DNA from: Taudactylus pleione
Taxonomy: Eukaryota > Chordata > Amphibia > Anura > Myobatrachidae
Assembly: GCA_031769625.1 (NCBI GenBank)
Contig: JAUIMM010000178.1
Span: 27,027,501 to 27,091,500 of the forward strand
DNA: 64,000 nucleotides
Direction: 5' to 3'
The notes under the pieces are model-generated. The model saw only the letters and a list, made by a program, of their open reading frames with translations. It did no database searches and had not been told where the DNA came from. Position numbers and translations under genes: made by a program. Shown here one piece after another: positions 34,315-45,783 of the stretch; within the stretch, counting starts at the first letter, position 1; every line of letters starts with the position of its first letter.

Positions 34315-34708
34315 GTCCCTGATTCAGAGCCGGACGCGCTGACAGAGTGCTCGCTCTGAATCAGGGCCGTCCTTCCTGATTTTTAGAGCGGCCTCCTGGC
34401 CGCTCGTATAGCTGTGGGTGACCACTTGTGATGTCAGTGGGGCCGGCCCCAGACGGTAGGCGTTCCCATGTGAATGCCTCCGTCTGGGCAGCCATGCCCC
34501 CGGCACGCCCACCAAAGGGGGCGTGCTGTCACTCAACATTGACAGCACGCCACCTTTGGTACGAGACCCGGAGCGACGGTTTGCCTGTTGCTATCCGGGT
34601 CTCGTGTATGCGCACGACGGAGCCGGCTCCATCGTGCGCATGCGCACTGGGCCAACATCGACCCGCTTGCGAGCGCTCAGCGCTCGCGAGTGGGTCTGAA
34701 TCAGGCCC
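34315..34708. mobile_element. GATTCAG MITE, 394 bp, TAA duplication
   Basis: Ends GTCCCTGATTCAGAGCC and GGTCTGAATCAGGCCC, with TAA on both sides. The interior has GCGCACGACGGAGCCGG against CCATCGTGCGCATGCGC and similar inverted pieces. Same family as 8571, 10341 and 28358. The 141-codon open frame across it is a by-product. Confidence 0.8.
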
Positions 34709-34725
34709 TAAGTTACAAACATTTA

Positions 34726-35166
34726 CAGGTGGAGTCTCCCATATCCAAATATTCCGAAATACGGAATATTCCGAAATACGGAATTATTTTGGCATGACTG
34801 AGATAATGAAGCCTTTGATTTTTGATGGTTTAATGTACACAAACTTTGTCTAAGGCACAAATTATTAAAAATATTGTATAAAATTACCTTCAGGCTGTGT
34901 GCATAAGGTGTATATGAAACATAAATGAATTTCATTTCTGTACACAAACTTTGCTTGACCCACAAAATTATTGAAAATATTGTATAAAATTACCTGCAGG
35001 CTGTGTGTATCAGGTGTATATAACACATCAATGCATTCTGTGTGTATATTTGGGTCCCATTCACAAGATATTTCATTATGATATGCAAATATTCCAAAAT
35101 ACGGAAAATTCCGTTATCTAAAATACCCCTGGTCCCAAGCATTTTGGATATGGGAGACTCAACCTG
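34726..35166 (-). mobile_element. Palindromic TA MITE, CAGGTTGAGTCTCCC family, copy 2
   Basis: Same family as 4050-4489, inserted in the opposite orientation. TA flanks both ends. The ends are CAGGTGGAGTCTCCCATATCC and GGATATGGGAGACTCAACCTG. Confidence 0.8.
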
Positions 35167-36157
35167 TATTAACAAATTCTACATGTGTATTTGAATGACA
35201 TACAGTCAGGTGCATAAATATTGGGACATTGACAGAATTTTCATATTTTGGCCTCTATTCACCACTACAATGGCTTTGAAATGAAACAAACAAGATGTGC
35301 TTTAACTGCAGACTTTCAGATTTAATTTGAGGGTAATTACATCCAAATCAGGTGAACGGTGTAGGAATTTCAACGGTTTCTATATGTGCCTCCCACTTTT
35401 TAAGGGGCCAAAAGTAATGGGACTATCAACTCAAAAGCTATTTCATGGACAGGTGTGGGCTATTCCCTTGTTATTTCATTATCAATTAAGCAGGTAAAAT
35501 GTCTGGAGTTGATTCTAGGTGTGACATTTGCATTTGGAATCAGTTGCTGTCGACTCTCAATATGAGAGTGCTTTTAAAAAACGTATGTAATCCAGTCTCA
35601 AGCTGCATATTCATACTACTGCTTGCAAACACTTAGATCAGCTGTGTTTTTAAAAATGTCTCAAGCTGCATATTCATACTTACATTTCTGCCTCATGGAA
35701 TTTATCTCTGTTAGCAAACATTTAGATGTAATGACTTGATTGTAATTGGTATTACCTGGGTGGGGGATGTTGTTCACTGGTGCCTAGTTTATTATAGGAT
35801 AGTGCTTGTGTTTACTCAAACCCAGTGCTAAATTTCCCCTTTGATTAGTGAGCATTTGTCGTCAGCTGTAGCATGTCTCAATCTGACTTACTTTAAATTT
35901 AGAATCAGTATTGCGGCAGCCGTGGATGACAATGGCAGCCGTGTATTATAAGCACTAAGTGTATTAGAACACCAAATGTAATTTATGTAACAGTTATACA
36001 ACAGTTGAACAAACGTTGAACAACATCTAAGACCAGGTAATTACAATATCATTACTTAACAGTAGTTTGTGTTTCGTATATTTTCAAATGTTTTGAGAAA
36101 AAACAATGTATCAAAAACTTCTCTTAATTATCTCACTCCATGGAATCATCTCAAATA

Positions 36158-37017
36158 GGGGTATTCAATATGGGAGCGATAACATCGTTTTTGCGTTAAT
36201 ATCAGAGGTATGACGTCATTATCGCAGGTTTTACTATTACACCGTATTCAATTTCAAAGACTTCTCGCAGTTTTGAAAAGTCTTTGATAACAAACGGGGA
36301 TAACTTTTCACCATTGAATAGGTGTCGAAAAATAGTGCAGAATTGAGGTTTAGGGGTGCAGGCTTAAAAAAAATAGCCTGCACCCCTGGGAATGACATTT
36401 AAAATAGAACTGTGTCAAAAAAAGTTTTAAAAAATATAGGGACACCCCAAAAAATAATTAAAAAATTGGAGTGAAAAAAACAAATTGGGAAAAAACTGTA
36501 TAACAATAGGAAAATAGGTTCAGGGCTATTCTGCAAGTATGCGGCAGGTGTTTTGAAGAATAGAATTATAGCAGCAGGTGCACAAATGCAGAATTTTTAA
36601 ACATTTACTTTAGGGACTTAAAAATATGCTAGTACCCATTTTCATGTACCCCAAATTTGATGGGACCACTTAAAAAAATGAAAAAAATAACCTAAGTGCT
36701 CTTCTGCAACACTTCTTCAATGTCGGGAAAAAAACACCTGCTGCGGCTATTTAAATCCCAGACTTTCATTTAAAGGCTAAAATGGGGGTACCCATAGTGT
36801 TCCCCCATGTTTTTACAACTTTAGGGGGGTCTTACAATTTTTTAAAGGAAAAATTTGTAACTTTACGCAAATCCAACTTCGGAGTTTCCCGTTTTCGTTC
36901 ATTTTATATTGAATACGGGGATAAGCGGGCGCGTGCCCAATACTTTAACGCAGGTAAAAACTCCAATATGAAACGTTAACTTCGACAATGAAGTTAACGT
37001 TTCATATTGAATACTCC
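36158..37017. mobile_element. MITE of about 860 bp with GGGGTATTCAATATG ends, inside the Tc1 element
   Basis: GGGGTATTCAATATG at the left is inverted in CATATTGAATACTCC at the right. Further inverted pieces include AACGTTTCATATTGAATA near the end and GTTAACTTCGACAATGAAGTTAAC, a compact hairpin. No clean TSD; no coding capacity. Confidence 0.65.
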
Positions 37018-37197
37018 TATAAGACTACTACATCCTTTACTCTCCCTGCAGCTCATCCTTCTGTACATATTGCTGCCTCATTAATCTACTCTCCTCTTAC
37101 AAACACACATGAGCTTTTAACTTATCTATAAACACTGACAATAACAATAACCTGTCGGCATAAAAAACTTTCAGACAAATCCCACAACTATATTTAT

Positions 37198-37717
37198 ATT
37201 TTGCTCCTGCTGCTTCTATTAGCTGGTGACATATCACCAAATCCAGGCCCAACCCACTTGCCACACCCACAATGAACTATAAATCCAGCTAACCTCATAA
37301 ACATTGCGTGCCTCCCTGTACCCTCCAAGTCACTAAAATGTGCCTTATGGAATGCACGATCTGTCTGCAATAAGCTAACATCCATCCATGCCCTCTTTAT
37401 TTCAACTAACCTCAACCTTCTGGCAATTACAGAAACATGGCTCACACAATCAGACACTGTCTCCCCTGCTGCACTCTCACATGGTGACCTACACTTCTCA
37501 CACACCGCCAGGCCTGGTAATTGTAAAGGAGGTGGGGTAGGAATATTACTCTCCCAATCTTTCATATACACAGTTCTACCACAGGTACCATCACTCACAT
37601 TTACATCTTTTGAATTACATTCTATCAGGAATTTTACCCCTTTCTCTCTACAAGTTGCTGCTATCTATCGCCCACCTGGGCCACCCCAACAATTTCTGGA
37701 ACATTTTTCACCACAAG
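37198..37717 (+). pseudogene. LINE 5' fragment: 2A-like motif plus AP-endonuclease start
   Basis: One frame stays open for about 170 codons apart from a single TGA (37273). It begins with a leucine run, then AGDISPNPGPTH (37222-37257): the GDISPNPGP core (37225-37251) fits the D-(V/I)-x-x-N-P-G-P pattern of 2A-type ribosome-skipping peptides. It continues into the start of an APE-type endonuclease: ALWNARSVCNK, LLAITETWLT (Glu codon 37432-37434 would be the metal-binding acid), GGGVGILLS and AAIYRPPGPPQQFLEHF. This is the N-terminal part of an L2/CR1/Rex-type non-LTR ORF; the RT half is missing. Unusual in keeping the 5' rather than the 3' end of a LINE. Confidence 0.75.
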
Positions 37718-37727
37718 ATGTAAACCA

Positions 37728-38340
37728 TTGGTGAGCCTCAAAAACAGGAAGACCAGATTAGAGTTTGCCAAACAACATCTAAAAAAGCCATTACAGTTCT
37801 GGAACAACATCCTATGGAGAGATGAGACAAAGATCAACTTGTACCAGAGTGATGGGAAGAGAAGAGTATGGAGAAGGAAAGGAACTGCTCATGATCCAAA
37901 ACATACCACCTCATCAGTGAAGCATGGTGGTGGTAGTGTCATGGTGTGGGCATGTATGGCTGCCAATGGAACTGGTTCCCTTGTATTTATTGATGATGTG
38001 ACTGCTGACAAAAGCAGCAGAATGAATTCTGAAGTGTTTCGGGCAATATTATATGCTCATATTCAGTCACATGCTTCAGAACTCATTGGACGGCGCTTCA
38101 CAGTGCAGATGGACAATGACCCGAAGCATACTGCAAAATGTTATGCAATGGCCAAGTCAATCCCCTGACCTGAATCCGATTGAGCATGCATTTTACCCCA
38201 AGAACAAGCAGGAACTGAAGGAATTTGCAGTAGAGGCCTGGCAGAGCATCACCAGGGATGAAACCCAGCGTCTGGTGATGTCTATGTGTTCCAGACTTCA
38301 GGCTGTAATTGCCTGGAAAGGATTTGCAACAAAGTATTAA
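37728..38340 (+). pseudogene. Tc1-like transposase, C-terminal catalytic part
   Basis: The frame starting at 37728 gives MVSLKNRKTRLEFAKQHL, then NNILWRDETKINLY with the first catalytic Asp, VKHGGGSVMVWACMA, and FTVQMDNDPKHTAKC with the second Asp. A -1/+1 shift near 38155-38165 moves the frame to SPDLNPIEHAF, which has the third catalytic acid, and on to a TAA at 38338. The DDE triad is thus present across the shift, but the N-terminal DNA-binding HTH domains (about 130 residues) are gone. No function as a transposase is expected. Surviving identity to the family is high for the rest. Confidence 0.85.
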
Positions 38341-38596
38341 AAAGTGAAAGTTAGATTTAGGATTGTTTAGTTTGTCCCATTACTTTTGGCCCCTTAAAAA
38401 GTGGGAGGCACATAGAGAAACCATTGTAATTCCAACACTGTTCACCTGATTTGGATGTAATTACCCTCAAATTAAATCTGAAAGTCTGCAGTTAAAGCAC
38501 ATCTTGTTTGTTTCATTTCAAAGCCATTGTGGTGGTGAATAGAAGCCAAAATATGAAAATTCTGTCAATGTCCTAATATTTATGCACCTGACTGTA

Positions 38597-40695
38597 TATG
38601 TGAGTATCTGATCACAAACTTATTTGACAGTTTAAGTGCCATTTAATTCACTCATATTTGAATTGTATTATGAATAGGATGGTAGTTTGTTGTGGAATGG
38701 ATTAATTGATGAAGCAAAGTTGTAAGAAATACATATGTGGTGGTGACTAAATCGAGATTAAATGCATCAGAGCATATACAGAGGTTAATGTGTTCTAATG
38801 GCATAATTAAAAATGACATTTAAAGTGATTGCTCAAGTGTGACAATAACTTCAATACACCTGCATGTCAGTGTTTTCATTTGTTGAGGGATCTTTTGAAT
38901 AGCCTTTAGCATAGTGATTACATGTTTCCATGACATGTTAGAGCTATCCATCATTTTGAGGATGTGTATTTCTTACACACAAAATATTAACAGAATTATG
39001 GACACCTGCCTACTATCACTTTTAAAATAATTTATTTTTTTTATTTTACATTATTTCTTCTAAAATACTTCTTGTTGGATCATCATTCATGTCATATATA
39101 TGTAATCAGAATAAGGGGCATCTTGATTTTTTTGGAACACTAATAGTTAAATCTGTGATGGATAAGGATCTAGCTATTACTGTAGATGAGGGGTGTCTAA
39201 ACTTTTTTATTGGAGTACCTTATTAATGAAATGACTTTGGATGGATGGCCACTAAATATTGTTTGCAGTTAGCCTCCCAACAATTAAGTAAGGATTCTTC
39301 CCTCTATTCTAAGAAACACTAAGTATATTTTTACGGATTGTTTTATTTAAATTTTGCTCACTGTGATACGATGCATAATATTATATTATTATATATTATA
39401 AAGCAGGGTCCCCAAATCATAATATGCCACACAGTAATACCCTCAATTGGTAATATACCATATAGTAATGCCCCAATTAATATTCTGCTTCGTAATACCC
39501 CCAAAAGATAGTATGTCACATTATAATGCCCAAATCTATAAATAAGCCACACTGCAATATCCCCAGTTTGTAATATGCCACACAGAGCCCATTCAGTCAC
39601 CCCTTTTTATGCCAGACTGAGTCTTTCAGTTCTTTAGCTTAGAGCCCCTCATGTTCTTATTTACCAGCCCATAGTCCTCCTTTTATGCCAACCCAGAGTC
39701 CCCATTAAGAAACAGTCCAGAGCTCTTCCTTATGTGCCAGCCCAGCCAGCCTCAAGTCCCCCCACTCAGTGCCTGCTAAGAATACCCCCAATTATGTGCC
39801 AGCCCAGATTCCCCACTGTTAAATGCCAGCCCATAGTCCACCAGTTAAATGCCAGCCCATAGTACCTTCATGATTTTCAACCCCCATTATTGTACTTACC
39901 TCTCCAAGTCCTCTGCAGCTTGCCCATTGGTTTCTGCTACTACCTCTTCCACCAATCTGCACACCACTGCCCTCCATGAGGTGTAGTGGGGACTGGCCTG
40001 GCAGTGACATTACCAGGCCACTCTACCACTCAAAGAGCTAAGCTACCTCTGGAGTTCAGAGTGCTGAAGGAATCATGGATGGAGAGGGGCAGGCTGTAGT
40101 TTGGCTTCAACTGCTGTAGATTATAAATTTAGTGATAGTATATAATGCAGGCAATGTAGCCAAGGACATTTTGACCTGCTTTGTTCAATAAACTCTAGCA
40201 GCACTATCATTGGCTACACTCTTCATGACTAGTTATTTTTCTAAGTCATAGTCTGCAGCAGTGGCAGGAAAAAAAATGTAGAGTGTTGAGGCCTCAGACA
40301 TGTATGCCATTTTTTCCTCTATGACATGTAGCTTAATTTCAAAAGCTCTTTTATTAATGTGTTCACTGCTAGATAACCCTGAGATGCCTTTGTCACAGCT
40401 TGGGCATCTACTTTATACTCCCACTTCCACTAAGTTCCTGATGTCTCTGCCTTATATTAAGCAAACTGTGCTACAATATTCTTCCCTTCATAGAACATCT
40501 GAGGTATGGCTAAATTCTTGCCTATTGACACAACTTGAGACTCCCTACCCATACTAGGATCCAATTATTAATAAATGTGCCCCTAAGCCATTTAACCAGC
40601 TATCTTCTATCAGCATGGAGAATCCACAAACCACTATGATATACGCAATAGATGTGTGTAAAATTAATTTCCAGAGAAATTAGGGCTACACTAGA
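38597..40695. other. Intronic stretch with degenerate tandem repeats (about 39400-39860)
   Basis: The part at 39400-39600 repeats a diverged TAATATGCCACACAGTAATAC-like unit, and 39650-39860 repeats a TGCCAGCCCATAGTCC-like unit. Both are too diverged to set a period by eye. A GAGGGGTGTCTAAAC phrase at 39190 resembles the start of a hAT MITE, but I could not find its far end. No gene seen. Confidence 0.5.
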
Positions 40696-40697
40696 TA

Positions 40698-42266
40698 CAG
40701 TGCATCCGGAAAGTATTCACAGCGCTTCACTTTTTCCACATTTTGTTATTTTACAGCCTTATTCCAAAATGGAATAAATTCATTTTTGTCCTCAAAATTC
40801 TATACACAATACCCCATAATGACAATGTGTAAAAAGTTTTTTTTTTGAGATTTCTGCAAATTTAATAAAAAAAAAAAATGAAGAAATCACATGTACATAA
40901 GTTTTCACAGCCTTTGCAATGCAGTTCAAAATTGAGCTCAGGTGCATCCTGTTTCCACTGATCATCCTTGAGATGTTCCTACCTGTGGTAAATTCAGTTG
41001 ATTGGACATGATTTTGAAAGGCATACACCTGTCTATATAAGGTCCCACACTTTACAGTGCATGTCATAGCACAAACCAAGCATGAAGTCCAAGGAATTGT
41101 TTGTAGACCTCCGAGACAGGATTGTCTTGAGGCTCAAATCTGGGGAAGGGTACATTAAAATATCTGCTGCTCTGAAGGTCCCAATGAGCACAATGGCCTC
41201 CATCATCTGTAAATGGAAGAAGTTCGGAACCACCTGGACTCTTTCTAGAGTTGGCCAGCCATCTAAACTGAGCGATCGGATGAGAAGGGCCCTAGTCAGG
41301 GAGGTGACCAAGAACCCAATGGTCACTCTGTCAGAGCTACAGCATTCCTCTGTGGGGAGAGGAGAACCTTCCAAAAGGACAACCATCTCTGCAGGAATCC
41401 ACCAATCAGGCATGCATGGTAAAGTGGCCAGACAGAAGCTACTCCTTAGTAAAAAAGGACATGGCAGCCATCCTGGAGTTTGCCAAAATACACCTAAAGG
41501 ACTCTCAGACCATGAAAAACAAAATTCTATGGTCTGATGAGACAAAGATTGAACTCTTTGGCGTGAATGCAAGGCATTATGTTTGGGAAAAACCAGGCAC
41601 CGCTCATCACCAGGCCAATACCATCTGTACATTGAAGCATGGTGGTGGCAGCATCATGCTGTGGATATGTTTTTCAGCAGAAGTAACTGGGAGACTAGTC
41701 AGGCTAGAGGAAAAGATGAATGCAGCAATGTTCAGAGACATCCTGGATGAAAACCTGCTCCAGAGCACTCTTGACCTCAGACTGGGGCGAATGTTCATCT
41801 TTCAGCAAGACATCGACCTTAAGCACACAACCAAGATATCAAAAGAGTGGCTTAGGACAACTCTGTGAATGTCCTTGAGTGGCCCAGGCAGAGCCCAGAC
41901 TTGAATCCGATGGAACATCTCTGGAGAGATCTGAAAATTGCTGTGCACCGACACTTCCCATCCGACCATCCAAGATAGGTGTGCCAAGCTTTTGGCAGCA
42001 TATTCAAAAATACTTCAGGCTGTAATTGCTGCCAAAGGTGAATCAACAAAGTATTGAGCAAAGGCTGTGAATACCTATGTACATGTGATTTCTTTTTTTT
42101 ATTTAATTTGCAAAAATCTCAAAAAAACTTTTTACATGTTGTCATTATGGGGTATTGTGTGTAGAATTTTGAGGAAAAAAATAATTTATTCCATTTTGGA
42201 ATAAGGCTGTAACTTAAAAAAAATGTGGAAAAAGTGAAGCGCTGTGAATACTTTCCGGATGCACTG
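40698..42266 (+). mobile_element. Complete Tc1-like transposon, 1.57 kb, TA duplication
   Basis: Both ends are present: CAGTGCATCCGGAAAGTATT and its inverse, flanked by TA (40696-40697 and 42267-42268). The inverted repeats extend for about 180 bp, through the phrase CAATACCCCATAATGACAA. This end sequence belongs to a Tc1 group widespread in fish and frogs. The transposase inside is broken. Confidence 0.92.
41082..42057 (+). pseudogene. Tc1-like transposase, frameshifted
   Basis: The start ATG gives MKSKELFVDLRDRIVLRLKS and the paired-like HTH region up to RVGQPSKLSD, then TKNPMVTLSELQ. A frameshift near 41420-41460 moves to MAAILEFAKIHLKD, WSDETKIELFG (first catalytic Asp), TLKHGGGSIMLWICFSA and FQQDIDLKHT (second Asp; the usual Asn before it is Ile here). 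A stop at 41866 and another shift precede SPDLNPMEHLWRDL (final Glu) and the end STKY-stop at 42057. Length is as expected for the family (about 340 codons). At least two frameshifts and extra stops make it non-functional, though divergence from a working copy looks modest. Confidence 0.88.
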
Positions 42267-42268
42267 TA

Positions 42269-45200
42269 TAGAATAGAATTCAAAGTCTGAAAAAACTAGG
42301 GACATTCTGTTTTCCTGAGAAATAAGGGATAACATTTTGAATCCTGTCCCATGTAACTGATACATTTATATTCACTTTCTTGAAGGGCTGCAGTCTTAAG
42401 GACATATAGTATTTTATTTAGTGACTTTAGAGATGCTGTCATAACCATACTCACCTAGGAATGTGTGAAAGGGTTCATTAAAAGAAAACCAGCTCTAAAC
42501 ATTATTAAACTATTTCACACTCACTATTAACCACCCTTTACTTATTAGTTACTCAATGACTAATCTCAAACTGAAGTCAAAACTAAATTGAAACAATTAC
42601 TGTAATCAAACCTTTATCTGCTTTTAATGTAGCATTCTAAAAAAAAACAAGAACATAAAAACATGCCTATTAGTTTATTAAATGGTATTTATTATTACCT
42701 AAAATGTCAGTAGGCTTAATAGATAACAAATTGACATATAAAATGTTTGCAACATGGGATTCTGAAAATAAAATAGAATGTTAAACATAAACAGAAAACT
42801 TGCACACATGTACAATCTATGTAATATACCTGAGAGAGTGCTAACAGGTGGGCAATTCCTCAGTAGCAGACTGTATCCAAAAATTGACAACTTCTACAAC
42901 CATTTTTTTTTACTTTCAAACATTCTCTTATTTACCTCAATTTGACCTCATAGACAGATGTGTGCTGATATACTAATAATTAATTATATAGGATATCTCT
43001 ATTATGGAACATAAATGAGAAGTAACATTGCACCGACCGCACAAGTTAAGGTTTCCTGGACATATGAAAGGGAAACATTAATATAGTCAGGACCAGAAAT
43101 AAATTTTGGCCCCCATTCCTCCTTTGTGGATACAGAGATGAAATAAAGAAAAATATGTGTTAATGGGGGCCAAAATACAAACCTGATTTAAATTATTCAC
43201 TATGCATTGCAAATTATAAGTTTTCTTAATTTTATGGAAGTAAAATGTTCTACAGTATCAAAGAAGTAAATTTCGATTTTTCAGTTCAGCTAAAATAGCA
43301 CCAAACCATTTAGTGCTTTTTGAGCATAGTTGCTTGCATGTGTTTTTTGTTACAATTGTCAGTTTGTGGAAAGCGCCCTCCCCTTCTGTGACTATATAGA
43401 TATATATTATATCATTTACATAGGCATCTGTCCCTGAAATGCAGAGTGAGAGCCAGATGGATGTGTGCATGTGCCCTATGTGTGCTCTCAGTTACAACTG
43501 CCACCAGTGGTGGACATCATGCTGGTGAGACTAAGGGACATAGAATAATGCTTGATGTGTGTCCCTGATGTGTGTCCCTGATGTGTGTCCCAGACTGTGC
43601 AAAGTGGGGCCTAGATGCTTGTGATGAGAGGAGTGGCCGCTCCCCAGAGTGCCTTGCTTGTTCAGAATACTACAAAAGTGTGCTTTATCTTCCCAGAAGA
43701 TAAGTACATGGGAGGTCAAAGAAACAGATGCCTTTTCCCGGGAATCCTCCTTGGGATAACACCCATGCATTTAGCTACACCCATGGTAAGTTCCAGAGAA
43801 CATGGCACAGAGCAACCCATATAGTCTGAGTTCAACTTGCGCCCTTTTGGGGACTATGTGAAAATTTCTTTTCCCATTGGGAAGCCATTGGCTATATTGT
43901 AGTTGAGTTATGACCAAGAATGGGGGCTATTTGATGGGGACCATCGCTTTAGAGTGGGGACATTTTGCTGCACTAATTTTATATAACATATATTAGACCC
44001 CCACCCATTCGCACTTTTTTAAATTAAAAATATAAAATAGCCGCATCATTGCACTGCATTGCTCTAAAGTGGAAAGACAAAAAGGGGACAGAGAAAATGA
44101 TAGGGTAAACTAAAAAAAAGAAGAAAAAACAGAAATAAAAGCTAGAGAGCAAGATGGTCATAGGGGTAAACAGAAAGAGACAATGAAAAGAAGTGGGGAA
44201 CTGAGTCAGGGGAGGGAGGAAAAGAGAGAAAGAGGGAGAGAGAAAGATGGAGAAAAGAGGTATAGAGAAACAAAAAGGGGAAAACGTGATAGATGTGTGT
44301 GGGGTAAGGAGCAGAAGTAAAAAAAAAACTAGAGAACAAGCAAATGGCAGGCCCATAATACTAGTATCAAATTATGGCTCTTACACACATAATAGATACA
44401 AAATATGTCTCTGTACTGCTTCTCTTACCATGGCAATCACCACAACGTACACAATTTACTCCTCGCAATATTGAAGGCTTAGACATACTTGTTCTGCTAA
44501 TCTCTACAGAGCAGGGGTGATGCCTATGTCACACTTTACTCACCTGGATGTTGTTTTAATGCTGCTGTAGTGTTTCTCACTCCAATTTATAGTCACAGTT
44601 AGCCTCAAAAGTCATATTCTAGCCTGAGCATCCCCAGCTACTCTTCCTGATTACTATTCAAGCCACTGGCAAACATCTCAAATTCACACTTGTTACTAGC
44701 CAATCATAGTCCAGCTGAAGAGGTAAGTGAGATCACATGGCTTAATAAAGTTCACCTACCTTAACTCTCCAACTACTTCAAGTTTCAAGTCCCAGGCGAG
44801 TGTGGCTGTTTTTTTCTACATCCTGCTCATGTGCAAACTTCTTTAATGTTTGCATTTATTATTGGTAGTAGATGTATTTTCTGCTATGTTGTTTTGTGCA
44901 GCGGCAGGCCCCTGAGTGACTCGGGCACCTCAGAATCTCAAGGCCCAGTGTATTTGTCCCCCTTGTACACCCCTATCACTGGTTCTGAATATATTATATA
45001 GATTCCTTGAGACTATATATTATCTGTTTTCTTCCCTTATAGTTTGGTATATTTTGATTACACATGTCATGTGACTGGTTCCACTGGGTGCTGCAAATAT
45101 GCACATAGATCTCCTTGAACATGGATTTTGGAAAATAGTGCTTTGATATTGTGTTTCTATATGAATATATCATTAACTTGCAGTACAATCAGCTATTACC

Positions 45201-45608
45201 CTTTGTAGTCAAAGCATCTGAGGGCTTGGCAATAAAACATATCTGAAATATGCGACTCTCAAGCATCTCTGTAGATGCTTGAACATCACAGTAGTATAAA
45301 TGATCATACATTGACCCTTTGCTTACAACACCGTGATTTTGCATACTGAATGCAACTTAATATCTGGGAAGGGATCAGAGTCATACTATTATTATATCAT
45401 TTTCATAATTCCCAATTACACTCTACATATTTCAGCTCAGTAAACTTGGTCTACAAGAGGTTTTTCACCAGGGTACTTATCAATATGTTTTAGTCAACAT
45501 TCAGCTTTTGTTGCACACTCACCTCTACTTGCTTAGTTTAATATGTAAACTTTTTTTTCACCTTTTTGTTTTTTCTTTTTTTCCATAATTGTTGATACCT
45601 GATACAAT
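42269..45608. other. Intronic stretch; short tandem repeat and a purine-rich tract
   Basis: A 15-bp unit CTGATGTGTGTCCCT is repeated three times at 43556-43600. From about 44060 to 44345 the plus strand is strongly purine-rich (GAGAGAAAGAGGGAGAG, AAAAAAGAAGAAAAAAC), which creates a Phe/Leu/Ser-rich open frame of 110 codons on the minus strand. No gene or TSD-bounded element recognised. Confidence 0.6.
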
Positions 45609-45783
45609 GGGGTAAATTTACTAATGTGAGAGTTTTTAGAAGTGGAGATGTTGCCCATAGCAACCAATCAGATTCTACTTAACATTCAACTAGCAGCTTC
45701 TAGAAGATAATAACTAGAATTTTATTGGTTGCCATGGGCATCATCTACACTTCTAAAAACTCTCACCTTGGTAAATTTACCCC
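45609..45783. mobile_element. Short MITE with GGGGTAAATTTAC ends
   Basis: Ends GGGTAAATTTAC and GTAAATTTACCC are inverted. Subterminal inverted pieces GAGAGTTTTTAGAAGTG and CACTTCTAAAAACTCTC, and a CATAGCAACCAATCAGATT/ATTGGTTGCCATGG pair, make it almost fully palindromic. No 3-bp TSD could be matched. Confidence 0.7.

Larger units (their letters stand above)
35203..38594 (+). mobile_element. Tc1-like transposon, TA duplication, with internal insertions
   Basis: Ends CAGTCAGGTGCATAAATATTG and the inverted complement are flanked by TA (35201-35202 and 38595-38596). The subterminal regions match over about 200 bp (TTAATTTGAGGGTAATTACATCCAAATCAGG and complement on the right). The 3' two thirds of the transposase remains at 37728-38340. 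In place of the 5' transposase part stand a MITE (36158-37017) and a LINE 5' fragment (about 37100-37715). The piece at 35560-36150 is not recognised. Confidence 0.85.

Noticed and set aside
37194..37598. 134-codon minus-strand frame
   Set aside because: Antisense to the LINE endonuclease frame, which has recognisable motifs on the plus strand.
40698..42266. Functional Tc1 transposase gene
   Set aside because: Frameshifts near 41420-41460 and after 41866 plus extra stops interrupt the frame; annotated as a pseudogene.
44024..44356. 110-codon Phe/Leu/Ser-rich minus-strand frame that looks like membrane segments
   Set aside because: It is the complement of a purine-rich tract; hydrophobicity follows from T-rich composition.
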